The translations under genes were made by a program, and so were the position numbers. The notes under the pieces are model-generated. The model was not told where the DNA came from. It was given only the letters and a program-made list of their open reading frames with translations, and did not search any database. Shown piece after piece: positions 42,502 through 53,759 of a stretch of 64,000 nucleotides of DNA (its first letter is position 1; the number at the start of each line of letters is the position of its first letter). The DNA comes from Corallococcus interemptor (GTDB lineage: Bacteria; Myxococcota; Myxococcia; Myxococcales; Myxococcaceae), in contig NZ_RAWM01000002.1 in the NCBI RefSeq assembly GCF_003668875.1, positions 122,934 through 186,933 of the forward strand, in the 5' to 3' direction.

Positions 42502-42864
42502 TCAGTCGTCGTCGCCGGAGTCCGGCTGGCCGAAGAGCTCACGCACCGGCACGTCGTCCTGGATGTGCTCGGCCACCACGCGGCGCATCTTCTCCGCCGT
42601 CATGTCGGAGTAGTACACCTCTCCGGGCCACCCCATGAGCTGGTAGTCCTCCGGTGACAGCGGGTCTCGCTTGCGGCCCGTGTCCTCGCGCACCACCACG
42701 TTGGGCCCCATGTGGCAGAAGCCGTAGCAGCCGCCGCGGTACAGCTCGCAGCGCGCCTGCAGGCCCTTGTCCGCCAGCGCCTCACGCGCGGCCACGTGCA
42801 CCGCGTCCGAGCCGCCCGCGCGGCAGCTGGAGCCCTTGCACACCGACATCCGGTAGCGCTTCAC
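42502..42864 (-). CDS. Thioredoxin-like [2Fe-2S] ferredoxin
   Basis: A 120-residue protein of the NuoE/HoxE/thioredoxin-like ferredoxin fold. Cys9-x4-Cys14 (VCKGSSCRAGG) and Cys46-x3-Cys50 (GGCYGFCHMGPNVVV) are the four ligands of the cluster. NuoE of complex I has the same motif but is longer (~165 residues) with an N-terminal helical domain, so this is a stand-alone ferredoxin rather than nuoE. GTG 42864 has GGGGAG 7 nt upstream. It is downstream of nuoI on the same strand but separated by a hairpin terminator, so it may be independently transcribed with the lipoprotein hydrolase. Confidence 0.85.
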   Translation of the reverse strand: MKRYRMSVCKGSSCRAGGSDAVHVAAREALADKGLQARCELYRGGCYGFCHMGPNVVVREDTGRKRDPLSPEDYQLMGWPGEVYYSDMTAEKMRRVVAEHIQDDVPVRELFGQPDSGDDD

Positions 42865-42941
42865 GGCGGGGCTCCCCGTGCCAGGCCGGCACCATGCGCA
42901 TTGAAGAGGTGCAGCATCACCACATGCCCCCGGAAAAGGCT

Positions 42942-42985
42942 CCGGCCCGCCCTTCCCCGGAAGCGGCGGGAAGGAGGCGGGCCGG
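42942..42985 (-). terminator. Intrinsic terminator downstream of nuoI
   Basis: Perfect 10-bp arms CCGGCCCGCC and GGCGGGCCGG, extended by a bulged second stem (CTTCCC against GGGAAGG). On the minus strand the stem is followed within 6 nt by TTTT. It lies 55 bp after the nuoI stop. Confidence 0.58.
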
Positions 42986-43040
42986 GATGCGTGCGGAGGG
43001 CGGAGGTGGAGCCCCGCCCGTCGCAGGACGAAACAGCGGA

Positions 43041-43802
43041 CTACTTGATGAACTTCGTCACCTGGATGGGACCCTGCTGCGTCACCACCGCGTGCCCGGC
43101 GCCCGCCTTGGCGTGGCCGTGGCCCGCGCCCAGCTGCTTCGCGTGGCCGTGGGCGTCGTGGCCCTCGTGTCCCTCGCCGATGCGCGTGTGCGCCTCCTTG
43201 TGGACGTGGGCCGGCTCCTTGGAGCTGTCGCGCTTGTTCCACGGGTCGGACGGGTGCGACACCGGCGGGCCCTTGAGCAGCTTCGGGATGTCGTAGACGA
43301 AGTTCTGCCGGTTGTACTCGGACGGCGTGTGCATGTACGTGTCCATGCGGATGGCGTCCTTGGGGCACGCCTCCACGCACAGGCCGCACACGATGCAGCG
43401 CAGCTCGTCGATGACGAACTGGGTGGGGTACTTCTCGATGACCGCCGACTCGCTGTCGGTGCCCTCGCGCTCGTACTCACCCGCCTCGATGTAGATGCAC
43501 TGCGCCGGGCAGATGGTCGCGCACATGTAGCAGGCCACGCAGCGCGGCTTGCCGTCGTCGCGCGGGACCAGCCGGTGCAGACCGCGGTAGCCCTCCGGAT
43601 AGATGGGCTTCTCTTCCGGGTACTCCACCGTGGTCATCAGGCTCGTGCCCGTGCGGTCCACCACCTGGGGGTTGGGGTCGCGCGTGCCGAACATGTTGCG
43701 GAAGAAGTGCTTGGTCGTGATGGCCAGACCGCGCAGCAGCTCCGGGATGTACATCCGCTCGCGGAGGTCCGTGCGCGGATCCTGGGAGGCATTGAACGCC
43801 AT
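43041..43802 (-). CDS. nuoI: NADH-quinone oxidoreductase subunit I (NuoI) with His-rich tail
   Basis: Peripheral-arm subunit carrying two [4Fe-4S] clusters (N6a/N6b) between NuoG and NuoB. Ligands: Cys88/91/94 and Cys98 in [12 protein letters not shown], and Cys136/139/142/146 in [12 protein letters not shown]. The 253 residues exceed the usual ~165-180. The excess is a C-terminal tail (about 200-253) rich in His, Gly and Lys ([39 protein letters not shown]). NuoH, encoded upstream, has a comparable tail. Last gene of the nuoC-D-G-H-I run; a terminator follows. Confidence 0.95.
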   Translation of the reverse strand: MAFNASQDPRTDLRERMYIPELLRGLAITTKHFFRNMFGTRDPNPQVVDRTGTSLMTTVEYPEEKPIYPEGYRGLHRLVPRDDGKPRCVACYMCATICPAQCIYIEAGEYEREGTDSESAVIEKYPTQFVIDELRCIVCGLCVEACPKDAIRMDTYMHTPSEYNRQNFVYDIPKLLKGPPVSHPSDPWNKRDSSKEPAHVHKEAHTRIGEGHEGHDAHGHAKQLGAGHGHAKAGAGHAVVTQQGPIQVTKFIK

Positions 43803-43829
43803 GGTGACTTGTCTCGCTTCCGGACCGCG

Positions 43830-45275
43830 CTAGTGCGCGCCCGCCGGGGAATGGGAGTGGGGGTCCGCGTGCGCCGACAGACCGTGCGCATCGTGTCCGT
43901 GGCCATGCGCGTCGTGCCCGTGGCCATGCGCGGCGTCGTGCGCGTGCGCCGGCTTCGTGCCCGCGGTCATCGTCAGGGCGACCACGAAGCCGATCTCCAG
44001 GAGGCCCACCACGCCCAGCGCGCGGAGGGACGGATCCCACAGCACCAGCGCGCCGCTGATGAACACGTTGGCCAGGCCCGCGGGCAGGAGGATCTTCCAG
44101 CCCAGGTTCTGGATCTGATCGTAACGGAAGCGCGGGAAGGTCCAGCGGATCACCAGCTGCACCCAGATGAGCAGGATGACCTTGATCCAGAACACCGTGC
44201 CCAAGAGCGTGCCGTACACCCAGCCGTGCTCCTGGAAGAAGGGCTGCGCCGCCAGCCACTCGCCGCCGAAGGGCAGGTGGTGACCGCCGAAGAAGAGCGA
44301 CGTCGTCACGCCGGCCAGCACCACGACCTCCACGAACTCGGAGATCATGAACATGCCGAACTTCATGCCGGAGTACTCCACGAAGTAGCCGATGATTTCG
44401 GACTCGCCTTCCGGAGCGTCGAACGGGGCGCGCTTGGTCTCCGCGAAGGACGCCACGAAGAAGGCGATGAAGCCCAGGGGCTGGATGAAGATGCCCCACG
44501 CCGGCAGGCCCAGGTCGAAGCCGCCGTCCGTGCGCCACAGGTACTTCGCCTGGCCGGTGCCGGACACGAGCGCGTTGCCCACGTCACCCACCAGCACGGG
44601 CAGCTGCACGGAGGAGAACGCCAGGAACAGGCCCACGAGCGACAGGCCCAGCGCCACCTCGTAGCTGATCATCTGCGCGGAGGCGCGCACGCCGCCCAAG
44701 AGCGCGAACTTGTTGTTGGAGGACCAGCCGGCCAGCGACGTGCCGTAGACGGCGAGCGACGCGATGGCCAGCAGGTACAGCATGCCGAAGTCCGGCGTGG
44801 CGACCACCATGTCCACCGTCTTGCCGAACACGTTCACCGTGGGGCCGGCGGGCACCACCGCGAACAGCGCGAACACCGGGGCGAAGGCGAGGATGGGGCC
44901 CAGGTTGAACAGGAAGCGGTTGGCCTGACCGGGGACGAAGTCCTCCTTGGTCAGCATCTTCAGCACGTCGGTGATGATGTGCGGGATGCCGCCCAGGGAG
45001 CGGTTGCCCAGGCCCGGGATGGCGGACAGGCGCGCGCGGTTGGGACCCACGCGGTCCTGCATGAACGCGGACCACTTGCGCTCCGCGAGCGTCAGCAGCG
45101 TCGCGGTGATCATCACGAAGACGAGAATCAGGAAGATGATGTTCGTCAGGCGGCTGGCGCCCTCGAAGAGGTACTCCTCCGCCAGGTAGCCCACCAGATA
45201 CGCCGAGGCCACTCCGCCGGCGACGGCGAAGACGATGAAGGCCATGGCGAACAGCATGTTCAGGATGCGGCTCAT
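43830..45275 (-). CDS. nuoH: NADH-quinone oxidoreductase subunit H (NuoH) with His-rich tail
   Basis: Membrane-arm subunit forming the quinone chamber, 481 residues. Conserved loops are ERKWSAFMQDRVGPNRA, TDVLKMLTKEDFVP, SYEVALGLSLVG and APFDAPEGESEIIGYFVEYSGMKFGMF; these contain the acidic residues implicated in proton coupling. About eight membrane spans are visible, as usual. Beyond the last span the protein gains ~40 residues (HAHDAAHGHGHDAHGHGHDA and so on) with about a dozen histidines, where other NuoH proteins end. ATG 45275 lies 2 bp after the nuoG stop. Confidence 0.95.
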   Translation of the reverse strand: MSRILNMLFAMAFIVFAVAGGVASAYLVGYLAEEYLFEGASRLTNIIFLILVFVMITATLLTLAERKWSAFMQDRVGPNRARLSAIPGLGNRSLGGIPHIITDVLKMLTKEDFVPGQANRFLFNLGPILAFAPVFALFAVVPAGPTVNVFGKTVDMVVATPDFGMLYLLAIASLAVYGTSLAGWSSNNKFALLGGVRASAQMISYEVALGLSLVGLFLAFSSVQLPVLVGDVGNALVSGTGQAKYLWRTDGGFDLGLPAWGIFIQPLGFIAFFVASFAETKRAPFDAPEGESEIIGYFVEYSGMKFGMFMISEFVEVVVLAGVTTSLFFGGHHLPFGGEWLAAQPFFQEHGWVYGTLLGTVFWIKVILLIWVQLVIRWTFPRFRYDQIQNLGWKILLPAGLANVFISGALVLWDPSLRALGVVGLLEIGFVVALTMTAGTKPAHAHDAAHGHGHDAHGHGHDAHGLSAHADPHSHSPAGAH

Positions 45276-45277
45276 GG

Positions 45278-47163
<1,886 letters not shown>

Positions 47164-47167
<4 letters not shown>

Positions 47168-48423
47168 TGCTCGACCTCGCCGCCGATCATGTTGATGGTG
47201 TCAAAGGTGGGAACGAGGTCCGCGATCATCTTGCCCTGGATGATGTGCGGCAGCGCCGACAGCACCGGGAAGCCCGGGGCACGCACGTGGACCTTGTACG
47301 GACGGCCGCGGCCGTCGCTCACCAGGTACCAGCCCAGCTCGCCGTTGGACGCTTCCGTCGCGTCGTAGATTTCACCGGGCGGAACCTGGATGCCCTCCAT
47401 CACCAGCTTGAAGTGGGCCATCACGCCTTCGATGGTGCCGTACACCTCGGGCTTGGGCGGCAGCGCGATGCGCCAGTCGTCCACGATGATGGGGCCCGCG
47501 GGGATGGTGTCGAGGGCCTGGCGGATGATCTTGATGGACTGCCGCATCTCCTCCAGGCGCACGAGGTAGCGGTCGTAGTTGTCGCCGTGCTGGCCCACCA
47601 CGACCTCGAAGTCGAAGCGGTCGTAGACCCAGTACGGCTGCACCCGGCGCAGGTCGTGGTCCACGCCGCAGGCGCGCAGCGCGGGGCCCGTCCACCCGTA
47701 GTCGATGGCGTCCTCGGCGCTGATGACGCCGGTGCCCTTGGTGCGGTCCACGAAGATGCGGTTGCGCGTGAGCAGCCCGTCCATCTCCGCGAGCAGCTCC
47801 TCGGTGCGGTCCAGCGTCTTCTTGACCTTCTCCGACCAGCCTTCCGGCAGGTCGCGGTTCATGCCACCCACGCGGCCGAAGCTGGTGGTGAGGCGCGCGC
47901 CGGTGAGCTCCGTGACGCGGTCCTGGATGAGCTCGCGGGCCTCCATGCCGTAGAGGAACGGCGCGAAGCCGCCCATCTCCAGGCCGGTGGCGCCCACGCA
48001 CGTCAGGTGGTCGGTGAGCCGGTGCAGCTCACTGCCGATGACGCGGATGTACTGGGCGCGCTCCGGGATCTCCAGGCCGATGAGCTTCTCCACGGCGTTG
48101 AGGAACCCGAAGTTGTTCATCATCGCGGACAGGTAGTTGAGCCGGTCCGTGTACGGCAGGCACTGCGTCCAGGTGACGTTCTCGCAGCTCTTCTGGAAGC
48201 CGCGGTGGAGGAAGCCGATCTCCGGGTCGACCTTGACGATGGTCTCACCCTCGAGCTCCACCTTCAGCCGCACGGTGCCGTGCGTGGCCGGGTGGGAGGG
48301 GCCCATGTTGATGACCATGTTCTTCGTCTGGAAGTGCGACTCCAGCTCCGACTCCTCGTGGGCGAACCCATCGGTGTCGGGGTTGTGAGGCTTCTGCGTG
48401 TCGGTGTTGTGGCTGTCGGCCAT
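47164..48423 (-). CDS. nuoD: NADH-quinone oxidoreductase subunit D (NuoD)
   Basis: 49-kDa-type subunit that forms the quinone site with NuoB, 419 residues. MGPSHPATHGTVRLKVELEGE contains the quinone-binding His loop. DPEIGFLHRGFQKSCENVTWTQCLPYTDRLNYLS and GFAPFLYGMEARELIQD follow, and PKPEVYGTIEGVMAHFKLVMEG near the C-terminus is conserved. The C-terminal DLVPTFDTINMIGGEVEQ resembles the usual DIVxxxGTxDxVxGExDR end with the terminal Arg replaced by Gln. An acidic 30-residue N-terminal extension precedes the core. nuoC lies 13 bp upstream. Confidence 0.96.
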
Positions 48424-48436
48424 GGTGAGGTCTCGA

Positions 48437-48970
48437 TCAGGCGATGCCGCTGGTGCCGGGGCCGCGGAAGATGTCCTTGATGGGGCGCTCGGGGATCAGC
48501 GGCTGGCGGTCGCGCAGCGCGTAGTCCTTGCGCAGGGGGTGGCCCTGGAACTCCTCGTACAGGAGGATGCGGCGCAGGTCCGGGTGGTCCGTGAAGCGGA
48601 TCCCGTAGAAGTCGAACACCAGCCGCTCCCACCAGTTGGCGCCGCGGTACAGCGGCGTGAGGGAGGGCAGCTCCGGGCGGGTCTCGGTCACGCGCACCTT
48701 CAGGCGCACGTGCTCCTTCCGCTTGAGCGAATAGAGGAAGTAGACGACCTCGAAGCGCGGATCACTCTCCGCCAGGTGCAGGCGATCCACGGCGTCCGCG
48801 GAGCCGAACAGCTTGAAGTCCAGCTCGGGGTCCATCTTCAGGAAGGTGGCGACCTTCGGCAGCCACTCGGCATGAATGACGGCCCAGGCTCCACCAGCGC
48901 GGTCGACATAGCGCTCCGCGACCGCCTCGGGGAACTGGGCGGCGACCCGGTCCAACGCGAAAATGCTCAA
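48437..48970 (-). CDS. nuoC: NADH-quinone oxidoreductase subunit C (NuoC)
   Basis: 30-kDa-type hydrophilic subunit, 177 residues. The signature ERLVFDFYGIRFTDHPDLRRILLYEEFQGHPLRKDY is the diagnostic 30-kDa motif. The start codon is TTG (48970), with GAGG 6 nt upstream; no ATG or GTG occurs earlier that would keep the conserved N-terminus. It heads the nuoC-D-G-H-I transcription unit and has its own good promoter about 40 bp upstream. In most genomes it would directly follow nuoB, which here is 4.2 kb away. Confidence 0.95.
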   Translation of the reverse strand: MSIFALDRVAAQFPEAVAERYVDRAGGAWAVIHAEWLPKVATFLKMDPELDFKLFGSADAVDRLHLAESDPRFEVVYFLYSLKRKEHVRLKVRVTETRPELPSLTPLYRGANWWERLVFDFYGIRFTDHPDLRRILLYEEFQGHPLRKDYALRDRQPLIPERPIKDIFRGPGTSGIA

Positions 48971-49005
48971 GGGGGGCCTCGATCTACGACAGAGGAAACC
49001 GCGGC

Positions 49006-49035
49006 TTTATAAGGACCGTTCGCGGGGGGCGTCAA
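49006..49035 (-). promoter_or_regulatory. Promoter of nuoC-D-G-H-I
   Basis: On the minus strand TTGACG (49035-49030), 18-nt spacer, TATAAA (49011-49006; TTATAA gives 17). This is one of the best sigma-70-like promoters in the window. The leader is about 30 nt with a GAGG ribosome site. Confidence 0.65.
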
Positions 49036-49092
49036 CGTAAACCCTCAGCCGTGTAGGCCACTTAGGCGGTCCAGTAGCCCGCGTCGCGATCC

Positions 49093-49120
49093 ACCCCCTG
49101 CCTGCCTGGGCACAAGGGGT
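49093..49120 (-). terminator. Possible terminator after the second adenylate cyclase
   Basis: Minus-strand ACCCC...GGGGT outer stem with an inner TGCC/GGCA stem and a short bulge, 7 bp after the cyclase stop. There is no T-run. Confidence 0.32.
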
Positions 49121-49127
49121 TGCCGGC

Positions 49128-50402
49128 TCAGGCCGCCACGTCCGGGCCCAGCACCGGGGCGGGCTCGGAGGGCTCGGGGACGAAGGTCACGACCGGCTGG
49201 CTCTTGCCGGGGACGAGCGCGGTGGGGGCGGGGGCCCAGCGGAAGGCGTCTCCCGCACGCTCCCGGGTCGCCTGGGAGACGAGCACCGGCACCCCGAAGC
49301 CCTTGGTCAGCCGCTCGATGCGGTTGGCCAGGTTCACGGTGTCGCCAATGGCCGTGTACTCCAGGCGCCGGAACGGAGACCCGATGTTGCCCAGGACGAC
49401 GGGCCCGGAGTGGACGCCCACCCCCATGCGAAGGCCGGCCTCGCCCCGGGCGGCCCGCTCGGCGTTGACGGCCTCCAGCTCCCGCACCATGTCCAGCGCG
49501 CACCGGGTGGCGCTCCGGGCGTGGTGGGCGTCCGGCAGCGGGGCGCCGAAGTACACCATGAGTGCGTCCCCGATGAACTTGTCGAGCGTCCCGCCGTGGC
49601 GGAACACCACCTCCACCATGCGGCCGTAGTACTCGTTGAGGATGGTGACCACCTGCTCGGGCGGCAGCCGTTCGCTCAGGGCGGTGAAGTCGCGCACGTC
49701 CGCGAAGAGGACGGACACCTCGCGCAGCTCCGCGACGGGGGAGTCGCGGTCCTGGAGGCGCTCGGCGACGGCGGGGGAGAAGTAGCGGCCCAGCCGGGCG
49801 CGCTGGAGCTCCTCCTGGGTGACGGCGGCGGACAGCAGGCGGATGCGCGTCAGGAGCCGGGAGGCGCCCGCGGCTGTCATGGCCAGCATCACCGCGCCGG
49901 CCACCTGGGCCCCCGCGCCGATGCCGGCCTCCTGCTGGAGCCTCACCTCCGCGAGGATGGCGATGACCGTGACAATCAGGGTGACGGGCCGCCGGAGGCT
50001 CAGCGCGGACAGCAGCACCAGCGCGGCGAAGATGCCCAGCGTGAAGCCGGCCACGCCGCCCGGGGACGGTGACACCGGGAGCGCCAGGTGCTGCAGCCAG
50101 TAGACGGCGGGCACGTCCACGAACGCGACGGACAGCGACGCCTGGCGGGCGATGCGCGCGGAGGCCGTCACCGCCACGGCCACGATGGTGGTGCACACGA
50201 GGTAGAGCGTGAAGGGCGCCAGGTAGACGTCCCAGTCGTGCAGCTCGCGCACGCGGCCCAGGTACACCGCCATGGAGAAGAGCACGCCCACCGCGCCCAG
50301 CCGGACCCAGGCCAGGTGCCGTCCATTGGATTGGCGCTCCATGTCGAGCGCGCGCCGCACGGACTCCTGCAGGGTGTCGCTGGGCGTGGCGCTGGATGGC
50401 AT
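49128..50402 (-). CDS. Membrane-bound class III adenylate cyclase
   Basis: A 424-residue cyclase: five or six N-terminal membrane spans (about 30-200), then a catalytic domain (about 220-400). Both metal aspartates ([23 protein letters not shown]), the purine-site Lys (LDKFIGDA) and Thr (YTAIGDT), and the transition-state Asn and Arg ([11 protein letters not shown]) are present, so it is predicted active for cAMP. The membrane part is not CHASE2 or another domain I can name. The start could be ATG 50402, preceded by a G-rich run, or ATG 50459 without a Shine-Dalgarno. Long upstream frame extensions are antisense to the sulfatase-like gene. It sits between the two nuo blocks. Confidence 0.85.
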   Translation of the reverse strand: MPSSATPSDTLQESVRRALDMERQSNGRHLAWVRLGAVGVLFSMAVYLGRVRELHDWDVYLAPFTLYLVCTTIVAVAVTASARIARQASLSVAFVDVPAVYWLQHLALPVSPSPGGVAGFTLGIFAALVLLSALSLRRPVTLIVTVIAILAEVRLQQEAGIGAGAQVAGAVMLAMTAAGASRLLTRIRLLSAAVTQEELQRARLGRYFSPAVAERLQDRDSPVAELREVSVLFADVRDFTALSERLPPEQVVTILNEYYGRMVEVVFRHGGTLDKFIGDALMVYFGAPLPDAHHARSATRCALDMVRELEAVNAERAARGEAGLRMGVGVHSGPVVLGNIGSPFRRLEYTAIGDTVNLANRIERLTKGFGVPVLVSQATRERAGDAFRWAPAPTALVPGKSQPVVTFVPEPSEPAPVLGPDVAA

Positions 50403-50561
50403 GGACGTGGGCCCCCCCGGGCCGAGGGATGCATCGGTCAGGAACCGCGAGGGCGCCATCTTGCACCGACAGTGTGCGCAACGCACGTCGGGCGCTCCCG
50501 GAAAGCCCGGTGGAACACAGAGTTGGCGCGGAAACAGCCTGACAGGGTAGACGCTGGAGGC

Positions 50562-52745
50562 ATGTCCGTGCGGTCCGTCGCCTCCTTCCTCCGCGCCGCT
50601 TCGGGGCGCCTGGCCCTCGGTGCCCTGCTGGGGCTGCTGCTCTTCGCCGCCGAGACGGTCTGGCTGCTCAAGGCGGGCGTGGTGGGCGTGGACATCCCGC
50701 TGGATGGCCCCTACGCGGCGCTGGCGGCGGCGGTCCGGCCGCTCCTGCCGGGCGTCATCCTGCGCGTGGCCAGCGTCTACATGGTGGCGGGTGGCCTGCT
50801 GGCGCTCGCCGCGACGGTGCTGGCCTCCGCCTGGACGCGGCGGGGCGGGTGGGTGGCGCTGGCGCTGATGGTGCCGCACTGGGGGGTGCTGCTGGGGTTC
50901 TGGGCCTGGGACCGGGCCCTGGCGCGGCCCGCCCTCTTCGACGACCTGCCGGCGGCGCGGCCGGCGCTGGCGTGGCTGGTGGATCACGGCGAGCCGTGGC
51001 AGGCGCGAGCGGCGGCCGGGGCGTGGGTGGCCGTCCATCTGTCCGTGCTGGCGGTGCGCGCCGTCCAGGCGCTGCGGCGGCTCGTGGCCTCTGGTGACCC
51101 CGAGGCCCGGCGGGCGGAGCGCGTCGCGGGGGCGGTGGTGGCGGGCGTCGTCGTGGTGCTGGCGGTGGCGGTGACGGTGCGCCGCGTGGCGCCTTCCGTG
51201 AGGCAGCCGCTGGTGGTGCTCATCGGCATCGACGCGTTCCGGCCGGACCGGCTGGGCGACTCGGGGCACGGCGTCGCGCCCCACGTCGAGCGCTTCCTCC
51301 AGGACGCCACGCTCTTCACCCGGGCCTACACGCCGGTGGCGCAGACGGAGCCCGCGTGGCGCTCGCTGCTCACCGCGCGCTGGCCGTACCGCACGGGCGT
51401 GCGCTACCCGCTGACGCCGGATGCGCGCCTGGTGCTGGCGCCCACCTTCGCGCAGCGCTTCGCGGAGGCCGGGTGGAACACGGTGTTCGCCACGGACTGC
51501 TCGCGCTTCCACTTCGAGGGGCCGGCCTCCGGCTTCGCCACGCGCTGGCAGCCTCCGCGCGGGGCCATCAACTTCGCGCTGGAGAAGCTGCGCTACCGGG
51601 CGCTGGGCCTCTTCGCGGACAACCCGGTGGGCGCCGCGTGGGTGCCCGAGTTCATCGACAACCGCGCGCTGGCCGGCATCCATGACCCCATGGGCTATGC
51701 CCGGCGGCTGTCGGACGGCCTGGTGGCGCAAGCAGGGGAGGGGCCGCTGCTCTTCGCCTTCCACGCCACGGCGGCGCACTTCCCCGGCGACCCGGTGTAC
51801 CCGTTCTATCGCCGCTACGTGTCCGCCTCCGAACCGCTGGAGCGCCGGCTGCGCATGCACTTCGCCCCGGTGGCGCCGGGCGCGAAGGGCGCGTGGAACC
51901 GCGAGGGCGCGGAGGGGCTCTATGACGAACTGCTCGCGCAGGCGGACGCGCAGGTGGGGACGCTGCTGGACGCGCTCCGGGCCTCCGGGCGCTACGACGA
52001 CGCGCTCATCGTGCTGATGTCCGACCACGGCGAGAGCTTCCACGCGGACCGGCCGGACCTGGCGGGCGCGACGTCCGTGCACGGCGCGCGGCTGGGCGAC
52101 GAGGAGAACCGCATCCTGCTCGCGGTGAAGCTGCCCGGTGGCCGCGGCGCGGGGCCCGGCCAGGTGGACGCGCTGGCGCGGCTGGTGGACGTGGGCCCCA
52201 CGCTGCTGGAGCTGTCCGGCCTGTCGCTGCTGCCGGAGTCGGACGGGGCGTCGCTCGCGCCGCTGCTGAGGGGAGAGGCGCGCCCGCTGGCGCCGCTGTA
52301 CGCGGAGACGGGCTACACGCACGTGAGCCCGGAGGTGTTCGACCCCGGCCACTGGCCCGGCGCGCCGCGCACCTTCGACGCGTACCGCCTGCGCCCGGAC
52401 GGCGTGGTGGAGATGGGCGACGAGGCGGGCACCGCCGTGCTTCGCGAGAAGGACACCGGCGCCTTCGACGGCCAGCGCTGGGTGGTGGACCGGCCCCAGG
52501 CGGACGGCAGCGTGCGCCGCACCTGCATGGGCGACTGTGCAGGGCCGGACGCGCTGGCGCTGGCGGACTGGCTGGACGACGTGAGGGAGCGCGCACCGGA
52601 GTCCGCCTCACGTAGAGTCGCCGGCCATGTCGACGACCGAAACGACCCGCGGACTCCAGGAAACGTACGCCCCCCACAACGCCTGCTTCGGGTGTGGCCC
52701 GGCCAACCCCAAGGGGCTGCGCATCCGCAGCCGCGTGGAGGGTGA
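50562..52745 (+). CDS. Membrane sulfatase-fold hydrolase/transferase
   Basis: About 727 residues. Four or five spans (about 12-215) precede a sulfatase/alkaline-phosphatase-superfamily domain facing the periplasm. Metal ligands lie in [12 protein letters not shown] and [10 protein letters not shown]. The nucleophile position is Thr262 in the segment [15 protein letters not shown], not the Cys/Ser of formylglycine sulfatases. Threonine is used by phosphoethanolamine and glycerol-phosphate transferases (EptA, LtaS), so a phospho-transferase acting on lipid or glycan is a reasonable guess. GGAGG is only 1 nt before ATG 50562; GTG 50568 has ideal spacing. The 3' end overlaps the thioesterase gene by 119 bp in another frame, so the last ~40 residues may not be conserved. 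Confidence 0.75.
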   Translation: MSVRSVASFLRAASGRLALGALLGLLLFAAETVWLLKAGVVGVDIPLDGPYAALAAAVRPLLPGVILRVASVYMVAGGLLALAATVLASAWTRRGGWVALALMVPHWGVLLGFWAWDRALARPALFDDLPAARPALAWLVDHGEPWQARAAAGAWVAVHLSVLAVRAVQALRRLVASGDPEARRAERVAGAVVAGVVVVLAVAVTVRRVAPSVRQPLVVLIGIDAFRPDRLGDSGHGVAPHVERFLQDATLFTRAYTPVAQTEPAWRSLLTARWPYRTGVRYPLTPDARLVLAPTFAQRFAEAGWNTVFATDCSRFHFEGPASGFATRWQPPRGAINFALEKLRYRALGLFADNPVGAAWVPEFIDNRALAGIHDPMGYARRLSDGLVAQAGEGPLLFAFHATAAHFPGDPVYPFYRRYVSASEPLERRLRMHFAPVAPGAKGAWNREGAEGLYDELLAQADAQVGTLLDALRASGRYDDALIVLMSDHGESFHADRPDLAGATSVHGARLGDEENRILLAVKLPGGRGAGPGQVDALARLVDVGPTLLELSGLSLLPESDGASLAPLLRGEARPLAPLYAETGYTHVSPEVFDPGHWPGAPRTFDAYRLRPDGVVEMGDEAGTAVLREKDTGAFDGQRWVVDRPQADGSVRRTCMGDCAGPDALALADWLDDVRERAPESASRRVAGHVDDRNDPRTPGNVRPPQRLLRVWPGQPQGAAHPQPRGG
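52613..52618 (+). promoter_or_regulatory. -10-like hexamer 8 nt before the PaaI-type thioesterase gene
   Basis: TAGAGT, then CGCCGGCC, then ATG 52627. It lies inside the upstream coding sequence. There is no Shine-Dalgarno and no clear -35. Confidence 0.38.
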
Positions 52746-53103
52746 CCTCGTCGTCGCGGACTGGACGCCGGAGGAGCACCACCAGGCGTTCCCGGGCGTG
52801 CTCAACGGCGGCATCATCGGCGCGCTGCTGGACTGCCACTGCAACTGGACGGCCGCCTACCACCTGATGAAGGCGCAGGGCGCGTCCACCCCGCCGTGCA
52901 CCGTCACCGCGGACTACGCCATCGTGCTCAAGCGCCCCACGCCCATGGGCCCCGTGCACCTGTCCGCGAAGCCCGTGTCCATTGAAGGCGACCGCGTCGT
53001 CGTGGAGGGCACGCTCACCGGGGAGAACGGCAAGGTGACGGCCACCTGCCGGGGCACCTTCGTCGCGGTGAAGGAAGGCCACCCCGCGTACCACCGCTGG
53101 TAG
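52627..53103 (+). CDS. PaaI-type hotdog-fold thioesterase
   Basis: A 158-residue acyl-CoA thioesterase-like protein. [21 protein letters not shown] near the start is the signature of a PaaI subfamily with an N-terminal CxxC. FPGVLNGGIIGALLDCHCNWTAAYHL carries the catalytic Gly-Gly and Asp region of the hotdog helix. TVTADYAIVLKRPTPMG and VEGTLTGENGKVTATCRGTFVAV complete the sheet. The substrate acyl group is unknown. Its start lies 119 bp inside the sulfatase-like gene. A nested bidirectional terminator follows, shared with the convergent nuoB. Confidence 0.87.
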   Translation: MSTTETTRGLQETYAPHNACFGCGPANPKGLRIRSRVEGDLVVADWTPEEHHQAFPGVLNGGIIGALLDCHCNWTAAYHLMKAQGASTPPCTVTADYAIVLKRPTPMGPVHLSAKPVSIEGDRVVVEGTLTGENGKVTATCRGTFVAVKEGHPAYHRW

Positions 53104-53118
53104 GCGGCAGGAACGCCT

Positions 53119-53161
53119 CGGGCCCCGTCACCGGCCTCTTCAAGAGGCGGCGCGGGGCCCG
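53119..53161. terminator. Nested bidirectional terminator between the thioesterase gene and nuoB
   Basis: Outer arms CGGGCCCCG/CGGGGCCCG (perfect 9 bp) enclose an inner hairpin GCCTCTT/AAGAGGC. Placed centrally between two convergent stops, it can serve both strands and ends the short nuoA-nuoB message. Confidence 0.65.
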
Positions 53162-53186
53162 TGGGGTGAAGCCGTGGGGCTTGCGA

Positions 53187-53750
53187 CTACTTGCCGGCGG
53201 CGAGCATGCGGTCGTGGTGCGCCGCGGTCTCGTTGGGCTGGCCAGGGTCACGCAGCCGGTGCACCTGGTTGCCGATCTTGTCCTGGAGCAGCATCAGGCC
53301 GTCCAGCACCTGCTCCGGACGCGGCGGGCAGCCGGGGATGTAGACGTCCACCGGGATGATGCGGTCGATGCCCTGGAGCACCGCGTAGTTGTCGTAGAAG
53401 CCGCCGGAGGACGCGCACACGCCGAACGACACGACCCACTTGGGCTCGGTCATCTGCTCGTAGACGCGCTTGAGGATGGGGGCCTGCTTCAGGTTGATGG
53501 TGCCCACCACCATCAGCAGGTCCGCCTGGCGCGGCGAGAAGCGCGGGAACTCCGCGCCGAAGCGCGAGATGTCGTGGCGGCTGGCGGCCACGGACATGTA
53601 CTCCATGCCGCAGCACGCGGTGGCGTACGGGTAGGTGAACAGCGAGTACTTGCGGGCCCAGCCCAGGCCCTTGGACACCAGCTTCTGGAAGAAGCCCATG
53701 GCTTCGTCCCGGCGGGTGGTCATGATCGGCGCGATGTCGGTGTCAGCCAT
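53187..53750 (-). CDS. nuoB: NADH-quinone oxidoreductase subunit B (NuoB)
   Basis: Carries the terminal [4Fe-4S] cluster N2 that reduces quinone, 187 residues. Ligands are the tandem Cys46-Cys47 ([10 protein letters not shown]), Cys112 ([15 protein letters not shown]) and Cys141 ([11 protein letters not shown]). The 9-bp gap to nuoA indicates one transcript. The downstream neighbour on this strand is not nuoC but a terminator and then oppositely directed genes. Confidence 0.97.
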   Translation of the reverse strand: MADTDIAPIMTTRRDEAMGFFQKLVSKGLGWARKYSLFTYPYATACCGMEYMSVAASRHDISRFGAEFPRFSPRQADLLMVVGTINLKQAPILKRVYEQMTEPKWVVSFGVCASSGGFYDNYAVLQGIDRIIPVDVYIPGCPPRPEQVLDGLMLLQDKIGNQVHRLRDPGQPNETAAHHDRMLAAGK

Positions 53751-53759
53751 GTCGTTGTC

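Noticed and set aside
42502..42864. Assignment as nuoE
   Set aside because: The cluster motif matches, but the chain is ~45 residues too short, lacks the N-terminal helical domain, and is outside the nuo transcript.
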